DNA of 13,481 bases from an uncultured Bacteroidota bacterium (GTDB lineage Bacteria > Bacteroidota > Bacteroidia > NS11-12g > UBA955). The position numbers and the translations under genes are program-made. Below are positions 6,265 to 13,481 of this stretch, one piece after another. A model generated the notes under the pieces. That model searched no databases and was not told the DNA's origin. It worked only from the letters and a program-made list of their open reading frames with translations. Positions within the stretch are counted from its first letter, which is position 1; each line of letters opens with the position of its first letter. The stretch covers positions 1-13,481 of the forward strand of contig CAJBVU010000155.1 of assembly GCA_903959115.1 (NCBI GenBank), read 5' to 3'.

Positions 6265-7601
6265 TAGAAACCCAAGACAATATCCCCACCTCCAAAATGG
6301 GGCGGGCAATGAAATTGGTGGGAGCAGGCGCAAAAGTTGGTGGAAATTACCTAAAGTATTACGCAAAAAAGACCATCAATTCAGAAACTACCAAAGAAGA
6401 ATTACATACAGACAATGCCAATGATATTTATCAATCGTTAAGTCAGCTCAAAGGCAGTGCTCTTAAAGTAGCTCAAATGCTAAGCATGGATAAAAATCTA
6501 TTGCCAAGGGCCTACACCGACAAATTTGCTATGTCGCAGTATTCTGCGCCACCAATGTCGGGCCCGCTAGTCGTTAGAACTTTTCAAAAATCAGTGGGCA
6601 AATCGCCTTTCGATGTCTTTGACCAGTTTGAAACGCAATGCACAGCTGCTGCAAGTATCGGGCAAGTTCATAAAGCAATAAAAGATGGTAAAACATTGGC
6701 GGTAAAGGTTCAATATCCTGGTATTTCCGATAGTATACAAAGCGATTTAAGGATGGTGAAACCTGTGGCCAACGCAATGTTTGGTCTTCCAGAAAAAGAG
6801 ATGCAGAAGTATTTTCAAGAAGTGGAGGAGAAGCTCTTGGAAGAGACCAATTATACCCTTGAATTGAAGCAATCTCAAGAAATATCTACTACTTGTACCA
6901 ATATTCCCGACATTTTTTTTCCAATATACTATCCTGAATATTGTAGTTCAAAGGTGTTAGTCATGGACTGGTTGGAAGGAGATCATCTCAAAGAGTTTTT
7001 GGATAAAAAGCCTTCTCAAGAGGTAAAGAATCGCGTTGCTCAAGCACTTTGGGATTTCTACAATCACCAGTTGCACACGGCCTTGGCCATTCATGCTGAT
7101 CCGCATCCTGGAAATTTTCTATTACAGGAAGATGGTAGAGTGGGCGTGATTGATTTTGGTTGCGTGAAAGTGGTACCTGAGGATTTTTATTTCCATTATT
7201 TCCCGCTGTTGGTGCCCGAAATTAGAAACAATCAAGCGGTGGTAGATCAGTTGTTAAGCCACATCGAGATTATTTTCCCCCAAGATTCTCCGGCGGTTAA
7301 GGTTGAGTTGCAAACGGCATTTTTAGAAATGACAGCGCTGTTGAGTAGGCCATTTGAGACACCGAAATTTCAATTCACCCATCAATTCATCGATGAAATT
7401 TATGCCAAAGGGGAGGAGATATATCAAATTCCTGAGGTGAAACGACCAACCCAGCCTCGTGGCAGCAAACACGCTTTGTATGTCAATCGGACTTACTTCG
7501 GAATTTACAGTATGATGGCGGATTTGCAGGCTGAGATTTCAACCCATGCCGATTTATGGTCAGATAAATTGAAGTCGCACTGGGGCTTAGAAAAGGCGTA
7601 A
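6261..7601 (+). CDS. ABC1/UbiB/COQ8-like atypical kinase (AarF family)
   Basis: This 446-residue protein carries the ABC1 (UbiB/ADCK/COQ8) family signatures in order: the KxGQ-region block KGSALKVAQMLSMD (64-77), the Ala-rich nucleotide loop AAASIGQVH (129-137), the ATP-binding Lys149 in LAVKVQYPG, the Glu pair in EETNY (194-198), MDWLEGDHL (235-243), the catalytic HADPHPGN (278-285), and the metal-binding DFG in GVIDFG (295-300). Family members are ATPases or kinase-like proteins that support isoprenoid quinone and lipid metabolism; UbiB and COQ8 act in ubiquinone synthesis. Bacteroidota generally use menaquinone, so the target here is unclear. The canonical Gly of KxGQ is Ala71 (codon GCT at 6471-6473). 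No transmembrane helices are seen. It overlaps the TetR gene by 4 bp and the pair forms a two-gene operon. It converges on the receptor gene with 50 bp between. Confidence 0.94.
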   Translation: MIETQDNIPTSKMGRAMKLVGAGAKVGGNYLKYYAKKTINSETTKEELHTDNANDIYQSLSQLKGSALKVAQMLSMDKNLLPRAYTDKFAMSQYSAPPMSGPLVVRTFQKSVGKSPFDVFDQFETQCTAAASIGQVHKAIKDGKTLAVKVQYPGISDSIQSDLRMVKPVANAMFGLPEKEMQKYFQEVEEKLLEETNYTLELKQSQEISTTCTNIPDIFFPIYYPEYCSSKVLVMDWLEGDHLKEFLDKKPSQEVKNRVAQALWDFYNHQLHTALAIHADPHPGNFLLQEDGRVGVIDFGCVKVVPEDFYFHYFPLLVPEIRNNQAVVDQLLSHIEIIFPQDSPAVKVELQTAFLEMTALLSRPFETPKFQFTHQFIDEIYAKGEEIYQIPEVKRPTQPRGSKHALYVNRTYFGIYSMMADLQAEISTHADLWSDKLKSHWGLEKA

Positions 7602-7651
7602 AGGATTTTCTGGCAATTTACCTCACTGATCAACGCAATTCGTAAAAGGGA

Positions 7652-9928
7652 TTACAGTGCGATGTTAACACTGCACAAAATACTTCTTCCATCAGAGGGT
7701 AGTAATCCTGGACCAGGATATCCACCGGAACGACGGGTGAAATAGCTGCGATTCATCAAGTTGTTGATGCTAAACTTGATCTGAACTTTTTGGTTCACCG
7801 AGAAGGTGGTGTTCCAGTCAAAGATGTGATATTCTGGAATGTAGCCGTTCACGCCAGTTGATAATGGTGTTAAAGTGTTGTTAGCATCTGAATAGCAACC
7901 AGAAACATAGCTCCACTGAATTTGATTTAGTATTTGGCGCGCGGGATTAGATTTTGATTTGAGTTGGAATCCCATCCCCGCGCGCAAAATGTGTCGAGGT
8001 GCATTTTCAACCCAATTCCCTTTTAAATTTAAGGTCTCATATTTTCCCGCTGTGTTTTTTACTGTGATGTTGTAATCCCCGTATTTAGCATTGGTTAATG
8101 CATACGATAAATAAATCGGCAAGCCCCACATGCCAGTTGGTTTGAGTTTTTTTACCCAATCAATGTCAAGAATCCCCTCAATGCCAGTGCTAACACTGTT
8201 GCCGACATTCGTTTTCACAGTAACCGCATTTCCTAGGTCGTTGATTCTGGTAATTCTGCCAATTCGATTGTTGTACTGAAGAACGAATAAACTCCCATCA
8301 AAATACAGCCAATTTCCTCGTCTACCTCTAAAGCCTAAATCGTTATTGCTGCCCGTAGCGTCCTTCAAATTGGGGTCGATTTGCTCCGTGCCAGGCATCG
8401 CCTGCAAGTCACTGAACAATGCAGGTCTATAATTCTGCGTTAAATTCCCATAAATTTCAATTCCATTTTTTAGATGATATTCGGCCGACATGCCACCCAA
8501 GAGGAATTTTCTGTTAAACGGACTCGCTTGTACTGGGATTACCTCGCCGCCGCTGGTAAATCCAAGTCGGCCCGCAACTGTTGATTGAATCGATTCCAAT
8601 CGAACACCTGGGATGATAATGAATCGAGAATTTACCCGGACGATTTGTTCGGCAAACCAAGCAACGTTAAATGTGTTGAATGCCAATTCAACGGGGAATG
8701 GTTTTGCGGTTGAATAATTGGCATCTACACCCGTGCTTCCAATTCCTTTTTGAAAACGCTGGGTTTGTCCACGGAAAACGCGTATTCCGGTGCTGATAGT
8801 TTGACGCACACCTAAAATGCGGTAATGTTTCAAAAAAGATATTTCAGCCCCTATGTTTTTGTATTTATCGGTAGAAAGGTCGCGCTCCGCATAATTTCCA
8901 GTGAGCTGATTAATGGTGTCGGGAATCAAAATGCCAGCGATATTGCCAACGCTATGTCTTATGGCCGACATGCCAAAAAGTAACAACTGAATTCTGCTTG
9001 TCTGCGACAATTCATGGTTTAACTTCAAATTCATCGTATTCCAGGGCGTCGAAAACCAGTTTCTGCTGCGATGACTTAATGTTGCACCCAAGCCACTGTA
9101 GAGTTCTTTATCGGTTATTCCGCCAGGTTGCTGACTTTGCATGAAATATCGCATGTAATCGGCCGTAAGTGTTGTTTTCTTGCCCAATTGATACGTAGCC
9201 GATCCAAACATCGTTTGTGTTTGATATTGACTATTGCTTCTGTAGCCATCAGCACTCCTGCGGTCAAAAAAAGTATAGTAGTAACCCTTTTTGCCTTTTC
9301 CACCCAGCCCTACAAATGCATTGTATAGTCCGAAACTACCCAGCGTTTGATTGCATTCCAATTGCAGCGGTTTGCGAAAATTGCTACCATCTTTCATGAT
9401 GTAATTGATCATGCCGCCAAATTGAGGTCCGTATTGCAAAGCCCCGGCTCCCCGAATGATTTGGATTCGCTGGACTGCCTGCATTTGCGGATTATAATAC
9501 GCCTCTGGGTAACCAAAAGGGTCGGCTGAAATATCTGCGCCATTCTGACGGATGTTGAATTCCCAACTTCTGTTCGGACTCAATCCGCGGTTTGCAATGC
9601 CAATTTGAATGCCTGAACCGTCGCTTTCCCAAATCTGAATTCCTGGCACTTTTGCCAATATCTGTCGCATTGAATTATTGACAACCACATTGTTGACTTG
9701 ATCTAAGACAACCAAACTATTTTTCTTTCCCGCATTGATTTTAGTCCCAACAATTTCGGGTAACATCATCACATCGCGCTGCTGACCCTTGCCAACAAGA
9801 TTAATCTCCGATAGAAATTCAATGTGTTGGGTAGTGTCCATCTGAGCCTGGGCATGCGTCGGGAATATCGAAACACCTAAAAAAATCAGACAATATAAAG
9901 CGAGGCGAGATGGATTAATTCGATTCAT
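7652..9928 (-). CDS. TonB-dependent receptor, FecA-like (probable Fe(III)-chelate uptake)
   Basis: The 758-residue protein starts with a signal peptide (LALYCLIFLGVSIFPTHAQA, cleavage near residue 28). The plug domain follows directly, with no STN signalling domain and no carboxypeptidase-like repeat. Plug features are RQILAKVPGIQIWESDG, IANRGLSPNRSWEFNIRQNG, DPFGYPEAYYNPQMQAVQRI, and RGAGALQYGPQFGGMINYIM. The last is the FecA-type version of the RGxxAxxYGxxxxGGVIN signature. The barrel makes up the remaining ~570 residues and ends with NLMNRSYFTRRSGGYPGPG and LLPSDGRS, very similar to ferric-dicitrate-type receptors of this phylum. The last residue is Leu, not the more usual aromatic. Uptake would use the TonB-ExbBD energy system in the inner membrane. 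No partner transport gene lies next to it, so the ligand (ferric citrate or another metal chelate) is inferred. Upstream DNA contains a -7 element and a paired 10-bp repeat. Confidence 0.9.
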   Translation of the reverse strand: MNRINPSRLALYCLIFLGVSIFPTHAQAQMDTTQHIEFLSEINLVGKGQQRDVMMLPEIVGTKINAGKKNSLVVLDQVNNVVVNNSMRQILAKVPGIQIWESDGSGIQIGIANRGLSPNRSWEFNIRQNGADISADPFGYPEAYYNPQMQAVQRIQIIRGAGALQYGPQFGGMINYIMKDGSNFRKPLQLECNQTLGSFGLYNAFVGLGGKGKKGYYYTFFDRRSADGYRSNSQYQTQTMFGSATYQLGKKTTLTADYMRYFMQSQQPGGITDKELYSGLGATLSHRSRNWFSTPWNTMNLKLNHELSQTSRIQLLLFGMSAIRHSVGNIAGILIPDTINQLTGNYAERDLSTDKYKNIGAEISFLKHYRILGVRQTISTGIRVFRGQTQRFQKGIGSTGVDANYSTAKPFPVELAFNTFNVAWFAEQIVRVNSRFIIIPGVRLESIQSTVAGRLGFTSGGEVIPVQASPFNRKFLLGGMSAEYHLKNGIEIYGNLTQNYRPALFSDLQAMPGTEQIDPNLKDATGSNNDLGFRGRRGNWLYFDGSLFVLQYNNRIGRITRINDLGNAVTVKTNVGNSVSTGIEGILDIDWVKKLKPTGMWGLPIYLSYALTNAKYGDYNITVKNTAGKYETLNLKGNWVENAPRHILRAGMGFQLKSKSNPARQILNQIQWSYVSGCYSDANNTLTPLSTGVNGYIPEYHIFDWNTTFSVNQKVQIKFSINNLMNRSYFTRRSGGYPGPGLLPSDGRSILCSVNIAL

Positions 9929-9971
9929 TTGGATGTAATGATTCTAAATGTTTCGCAAAACTATGCTTATT

Positions 9972-10003
9972 TAGAAAGATTACAAATATAATGTAGAAAG
10001 ATT
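9972..10003 (-). promoter_or_regulatory. Promoter of the receptor gene with paired direct repeats (candidate operator)
   Basis: On the minus strand, TATATTTG (plus-strand positions 9990-9983) matches the Bacteroidota -7 element TAnnTTTG exactly, predicting a start near 9976 and a leader of about 48 nt. No TTG/TTTG is found at the -33 position. The 10-bp word TAGAAAGATT (plus strand) occurs exactly at 9972-9981 and again at 9994-10003, 22 bp apart (about two helical turns), on either side of the -7 element. A dimeric regulator could bind there, for instance an iron-responsive one. The sequence does not resemble a classic Fur box. Confidence 0.5.
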
Positions 10004-10132
10004 TTAAATAATATGATAAATGTCAGTATTTGCGAGCTTTGCAAACGGCTTCTTTCGAATAGTTAGTCACCACAATCAAAAATGAAAAGGGGGGTATCGC
10101 GCATCGCCAAAGCCAATTCAATTTCGTTGCAA

Positions 10133-10780
10133 TTATAGAGTTTGAAAGGTATAACCATCCGCCAATAGGGCTTTCAAATATCTTGGGAGCATTTTTTTTA
10201 ATTGATTTTCTGCCTTTTCACTGTCGTGGAATACCACAATGCTGCCGGGTTTTGCATTTTTTACCAAAGCCGATAAACTCTTTTCACAATTCAATCGCTT
10301 GTCGTAATCGCAGCTTAAATCGCTCCACTGGATGATTTCGTAGCCTTTGGTGCGCAAGCGTTTGATTTGCGATGGTTTGATTTGACCGTAGGGTGGACGG
10401 AATAACCGGGGTTGAGCCTTTTCATCGTTCAATTGCTCATGAATTTTGCGGATTTCAGTCTCACAATCTTCAATATCCTTAAGGTAATCGATGTTTTTAT
10501 GCTTCCATCCTTTGATGTGATGCATTGTGTGATTGCCAATTTGATGACCCTCTGTCAATAATTTCTTTGCAACTTCTGGATACTTTTTCAAATTGTCGCC
10601 AACACAAAAAAAGGTAGCTTTTATTTGATGTTTTCTCAATTCATCCATCACCCAGGCTGTAATTTCGGGGTGCGGGCCATCGTCAAACGTCAAATAAATC
10701 ACTTTTCCTCGTCCATCTTTCCGCCAAGTACAGGAGGGGATAAGCCATTGGATTGTGGAAGGAACCTTAAAAAAGTGCAT
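10133..10780 (-). CDS. NodB-domain polysaccharide deacetylase, no signal peptide
   Basis: This 215-residue protein is essentially one NodB homology domain of the carbohydrate esterase 4 family. All catalytic motifs are intact: TFDDGPHPE (31-39; Asp33 catalytic base, Asp34 metal ligand), NHTMHH with metal-binding His84 and His88, RPPYG (128-132), the WSDLSCDYD segment (152-160), and FHDS with His185-Asp186. Such metal-dependent enzymes remove acetyl groups from N-acetylglucosamine in peptidoglycan or other glycans. There is no signal peptide or membrane anchor: the N-terminus MHFFKVPSTIQWLIPSCTW has the compact form common in Bacteroidota members. The true substrate and site of action are therefore unclear. 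It lies 64 bp from the divergent kmo gene and about 200 bp upstream of the receptor gene on the same strand; the receptor has its own promoter-like sequence. Confidence 0.92.
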   Translation of the reverse strand: MHFFKVPSTIQWLIPSCTWRKDGRGKVIYLTFDDGPHPEITAWVMDELRKHQIKATFFCVGDNLKKYPEVAKKLLTEGHQIGNHTMHHIKGWKHKNIDYLKDIEDCETEIRKIHEQLNDEKAQPRLFRPPYGQIKPSQIKRLRTKGYEIIQWSDLSCDYDKRLNCEKSLSALVKNAKPGSIVVFHDSEKAENQLKKMLPRYLKALLADGYTFQTL

Positions 10781-10830
10781 CGCGAAGCAAAGTTGTGACT
10801 TTTAACATGTTTTCACAACCCAACATGGAT

Positions 10831-10838
10831 TAAATTTG
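10831..10838 (+). promoter_or_regulatory. -7 promoter element of kmo, suggesting a leaderless mRNA
   Basis: TAAATTTG matches the TAnnTTTG consensus exactly and ends only 6 bp before the ATG at 10845. With the usual distance from -7 to +1, transcription would start at or within a base or two of the start codon. A possible weak -33 is the TGTTTT at 10809-10814. The ATG is well fixed because the FAD-binding GGGLAG motif starts eight residues in. Confidence 0.55.
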
Positions 10839-10844
10839 TAGAGT

Positions 10845-12176
10845 ATGGCAGAAAAAGTAACTCTCGTGGGTGGTGGATTGGCTGGAAGTCTTATGTCGAT
10901 CTATTTGGCCAAGCGGGGCTATGAAGTATATATTTACGAAAGACGCAGCGACATGCGTTCGGGGAATTATATAGGCGGTAGAAGTATAAACCTAGCGCTT
11001 TCTACCCGTGGTTTGCGTGGTTTGGCCAAGGTTGGCTTGGATCAGGATGTGTTGGATATCTCCATACCAATGACCGGCCGTATGATGCACTCTGTGGATG
11101 GCGCTTTAAAGTATCAACCCTACGGCAAGGATGGTCAGGCGATTTACAGTGTTTCGAGAGGACAATTGAATATTAAATTGCTTCAATTGGCGAATCAATA
11201 TCCCAATATTCACATGTTTTTCAACTACAAATGTATTGCAACCAATTTAGAGACTTGCGAAACGACATATGTAAATGAACAGGGCGAAACAATCGTAGAC
11301 AAGGCGGATGTAGTCTTGGGTACCGACGGTGCCTTTAGTGCTTTGCGCGATTCGATGCAACGGACTTCAAGATTCAATTTTTCTCAAACCTATGAGAATT
11401 ATGGTTATAAAGAGCTGGAGATTGTTCCCGACGCCAATGGTGATTTTCAGTTGGATAAAAACTGCTTGCATATTTGGCCGCGTCAGAGCTTTATGATGAT
11501 TGCTTTGCCTAATCCCGGTGGCAATTTTACTTGTACCTTGTTTATGCCGTTTGATGGAAATCCAGGAATCGATCAGTTAACTACTGCCGAGGAAATTACC
11601 GCGTTTTTCCAACAGCACTTCCCCGACGCAATGTCGATGATGCCCGGTTTGGTAGATGATTACCTCAATAACCCTACGGGTGTTTTGGCCACGATGCGTT
11701 GCTATCCTTGGGTTAGAGGCAACAATGCTTTGATGGGCGATAGCGCTCACGCTGTTGTGCCTTTCTATGGTCAGGGAATGAATTGTTCTTTTGAAGATTG
11801 TGTAGTGTTGGACGAGTGCATTGAAGAATTGGGAGGTGAATGGGGTTCGGTGTTGGATGCATATCAGAAGTTGCGCAAACCCAATGCAGATGCCATTGCT
11901 AATTTGGCGTTGCAGAATTTTGTGGAAATGCGTGATTTGGTTGGTAGCGATGCGTTTTTATACAAAAAGAAGGTAGAGCACATGTTATCAGAAAAACACC
12001 CCGACCTGTTTGTTTCTCAATACGAAAGAGTGACGTTCTCAACGCGTGATTATGCAGAAGCTTTGGCTTTTGGTGAACTAAACGACCGAGTTTTGGAGGC
12101 GATAATTCAGAACAAATGGGAAGAGAAGCTCGATGATCGCAATTTCGTGGAAACGTTGTTCGCCGACCATCAATAA
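10845..12176 (+). CDS. kmo: Kynurenine 3-monooxygenase (FAD-dependent)
   Basis: KMO hydroxylates L-kynurenine to 3-hydroxykynurenine using NADPH and O2; in bacteria this feeds the tryptophan-to-quinolinate route to NAD. The 443-residue protein shows the flavin monooxygenase layout: the dinucleotide motif VGGGLAG (8-14) with Glu32 at the end of the second strand (VYIYERR), the KMO-specific GGRSINLALSTRGLRGLAKVGL, IPMTGRMMHS and YSVSRGQLNIKLL, the GTDGAFSALR motif, and the second FAD motif GDSAHAVVPFYGQGMNCSFEDC starting at residue 298. These strongly favour KMO over other class A hydroxylases. Length is close to bacterial KMO. The C-terminus has no obvious transmembrane anchor, unlike mitochondrial KMO. 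No other kynurenine-pathway gene (tryptophan dioxygenase, kynureninase, 3-hydroxyanthranilate dioxygenase) lies in the window, so it appears to be expressed alone. Confidence 0.95.
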   Translation: MAEKVTLVGGGLAGSLMSIYLAKRGYEVYIYERRSDMRSGNYIGGRSINLALSTRGLRGLAKVGLDQDVLDISIPMTGRMMHSVDGALKYQPYGKDGQAIYSVSRGQLNIKLLQLANQYPNIHMFFNYKCIATNLETCETTYVNEQGETIVDKADVVLGTDGAFSALRDSMQRTSRFNFSQTYENYGYKELEIVPDANGDFQLDKNCLHIWPRQSFMMIALPNPGGNFTCTLFMPFDGNPGIDQLTTAEEITAFFQQHFPDAMSMMPGLVDDYLNNPTGVLATMRCYPWVRGNNALMGDSAHAVVPFYGQGMNCSFEDCVVLDECIEELGGEWGSVLDAYQKLRKPNADAIANLALQNFVEMRDLVGSDAFLYKKKVEHMLSEKHPDLFVSQYERVTFSTRDYAEALAFGELNDRVLEAIIQNKWEEKLDDRNFVETLFADHQ

Positions 12177-12204
12177 TCGCCTCAAATTACGATTGGCTTA
12201 AAGG

Positions 12205-12438
12205 TTATTTTGCAGGCTGTTGCTTGTATCGCGCTTTTGTTTTGGTTTCGATACTATCGATGATATCAGGGTTGTACTGGGTTTTGTACTTGCCCTTTAA
12301 CGTAAATTTCCCTGTCCTTTCGCTGCGTGTGTCTCGAATGGGTTTTAATATTTTGATATAGGCAACGATACTAATTCCGGTAATCAACGCAAAAAATGCG
12401 AGGGCTATGGTAAGTTTGAATTTTTGCTGCTTGTTCAT
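12205..12438 (-). CDS. Small single-pass membrane protein, unknown function
   Basis: The 77-residue protein from ATG 12438 (MNKQQKFKLTIALAF) has one hydrophobic segment (about residues 8-30, ending VAYIKIL) followed by a very basic, Lys/Arg/Gln-rich tail (DTRSERTGKFTLKGKYKT; KARYKQQPAK). Its ATG follows the stop codon of the upstream dehydrogenase gene by one base (TAA-A-ATG), so translation is probably coupled. An alternative ATG at 12477 would add 13 residues and overlap the dehydrogenase by 38 bp; the coupled start is preferred because the extension only adds a polar N-terminus. I recognise no family. Gene status rests on the clean TM segment, the operon-like spacing and the sensible codon use. 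It converges on kmo with 28 bp between. Confidence 0.65.
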   Translation of the reverse strand: MNKQQKFKLTIALAFFALITGISIVAYIKILKPIRDTRSERTGKFTLKGKYKTQYNPDIIDSIETKTKARYKQQPAK

Positions 12439-12439
12439 T

Positions 12440-13481
12440 TTAGGGGTTGAAGGGGATTTGAAATTCTTTTCCAACATTGATTAAATCTTGAACCACTGCA
12501 TCTACCAAGGGGATTCCATGGATCTTTCTGTGTTCGCTTTGATGGTGTTCGGGTTCTCCAGGAATAATCACGCTTTCCACGCCTTTGGCAGGTTGAGTGG
12601 CTTTGAATCGTTGAATCCAAAGGTCCATATCGTTTTGAAAGTCTTGAAGGTCTCTGAATCCGTCTACGTCCCAGCAGCCGACAAAATGACCAAGACCTTT
12701 TCCAGGTTGATCGGCTCGGGGTTGGAGGAAGCTAACGAAAGGGGGAACCCATGGGCCAAAATTGGCACCATTGAGTACGCCAGAGAATATATCTACCCAC
12801 GCGCCCAATCCGTATCCTTTGTGATAGCCATGGTCGGCATCAGAACCCAAGGGCAGAAGTAAGCCACCTTGTTTTAGGGCAGCGGCATCTTGTGTATTGT
12901 GGCCATCTTTGGTGAGTGCCCATCCTTCTGGAATGGGTTTATTCACGCGTTCAGCGATTTCTAATTTTCCGTTGGCTGCGGCGGAGGTGGCCATGTCTAT
13001 TACGAAGGGAAGTTCTTTTCCCGCGGGAATTGCCACGCAGATGGGGTTGGTTCCAAGCATACGTTCTGCGCCGCCTGCCGGAGTGACAAGGGGAGAGGCG
13101 TTGGTGGTTGAGAAGCCAATGTAATTGTGTGGCAGAGCCATCATGGCGTGATAGGCCGCGATTCCGAAGTGGTTAGAATTTGATATTCCCACCCAGCCGG
13201 AACCACATTCGTGGGTCATTTCCAGCGCCTTTTGCATGGCAAAAGGCGCGGATATCAGGCCAATTGCGGCATCGGCATCCAGGTGACCGGTGGCCCGTTT
13301 ACGCTGTGTAAATTGTAAGTTAGGGGTAGGGTTGATTCTACCGGCCTCAATCAAACGAATGTAACCACTCAATCGGGCCACGCCATGACTGTCGATGCCG
13401 CGCAAATCCGCCATAAGCAATACATCTGCGGCCAAATGGGCATGCTGTTCCGAGAATTTTAACCTCAGAAAGATGTCGGCG
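12440..13481 (-). CDS. Malate/L-lactate dehydrogenase family (Ldh_2) oxidoreductase, N-terminus outside window
   Basis: The frame is open through the right edge: codons upstream of the first candidate start (a TTG at 13435) read DIFLRLKFSEQHAHLAADVL, the expected N-terminal helix of this family. Only about 15-25 residues are therefore missing. Visible signatures are ADLRGIDSHGVARLSGY (with the conserved His), the segment SGWVGISNSNHFGIAAYHAM, the NAD(P)-site region MLGTNPICVAIPAG, and FVIDMATSAAANGKLEIA. Further on are the PEGWALTKDG segment and GYHKGYGLGAWVDIFSGVL. The family includes type-2 malate and lactate dehydrogenases, ureidoglycolate dehydrogenase and sulfolactate dehydrogenase; the sequence here does not decide among them. 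It is the upstream partner of the small membrane protein gene, one nucleotide away. Confidence is high for the family, low for the substrate. Confidence 0.92.
   Translation of the reverse strand, partial: ADIFLRLKFSEQHAHLAADVLLMADLRGIDSHGVARLSGYIRLIEAGRINPTPNLQFTQRKRATGHLDADAAIGLISAPFAMQKALEMTHECGSGWVGISNSNHFGIAAYHAMMALPHNYIGFSTTNASPLVTPAGGAERMLGTNPICVAIPAGKELPFVIDMATSAAANGKLEIAERVNKPIPEGWALTKDGHNTQDAAALKQGGLLLPLGSDADHGYHKGYGLGAWVDIFSGVLNGANFGPWVPPFVSFLQPRADQPGKGLGHFVGCWDVDGFRDLQDFQNDMDLWIQRFKATQPAKGVESVIIPGEPEHHQSEHRKIHGIPLVDAVVQDLINVGKEFQIPFNP

Noticed and set aside
7602..7651. Gap between converging ABC1 kinase and receptor genes searched for a bidirectional terminator
   Set aside because: No inverted repeat with a T-run was found in the 50 bp.
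10029..10045. TTTGC/GCAAA hairpin between the deacetylase and receptor genes
   Set aside because: Only 5 bp of stem with a 7-nt loop and no T-run in either direction; not convincing as a terminator or operator.
12488..12862. Plus-strand 124-residue open frame
   Set aside because: It lies wholly antisense to the Ldh_2 dehydrogenase, which has clear family motifs; the composition is that of a shadow frame.
1..13481. A new defence, mobile or biosynthetic system in the window
   Set aside because: No nuclease, toxin-antitoxin, integrase, transposase, reverse transcriptase, repeat array or clustered biosynthetic enzymes were seen; the genes are mostly known housekeeping or envelope families.

Overview
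The window looks like ordinary chromosomal sequence from a member of the Bacteroidota. Four things point that way: a protein with a C-terminal type IX secretion (T9SS type A) sorting domain, a DUF4290–murA gene pair, a FecA-like TonB-dependent receptor, and promoter-like -7 elements of the form TAnnTTTG with no Shine-Dalgarno sequences ahead of the genes. I cannot name the genus. No RNA gene, transposase, phage gene or CRISPR array was seen.

Layout from left to right. A 3'-terminal piece of a short-chain dehydrogenase (1-378, +) is followed by a secreted T9SS cargo protein (536-1894, +). A strong GC-rich hairpin with a T-run follows at 1914-1943, and then a probable outer-membrane barrel protein of the DUF5723 type (1971-3497, +). 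Pointing the other way is a DUF4290–murA unit (5551 down to 3560, -). Its MurA has Asp in place of the catalytic Cys targeted by fosfomycin. Divergent from it is a TetR-type regulator overlapping an ABC1/UbiB-like atypical kinase by 4 bp (5635-7601, +). On the minus strand are a FecA-like TonB-dependent receptor (9928-7652) and a cytosolic-looking NodB polysaccharide deacetylase (10780-10133). Kynurenine 3-monooxygenase (10845-12176, +) follows, with a -7 element so close to its ATG that the mRNA may be leaderless. The right edge holds a malate/lactate dehydrogenase-family oxidoreductase, cut by the window end, and a one-TM small protein that starts 1 nt after it (13481-12205, -).

Functionally these are mostly independent housekeeping and envelope units: cell-wall precursor synthesis (MurA), protein secretion cargo, outer-membrane uptake, isoprenoid-quinone or lipid-related kinase activity, tryptophan catabolism toward NAD, and redox metabolism. 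I do not see a defence island, biosynthetic cluster or other obvious new multigene system. The items most worth checking are regulatory (paired 10-bp repeats around the receptor promoter, the possible leaderless kmo transcript, a promoter-plus-hairpin arrangement ahead of the barrel gene) and residue-level (MurA Cys-to-Asp, the KxGQ-to-KVAQ change in the ABC1 kinase).
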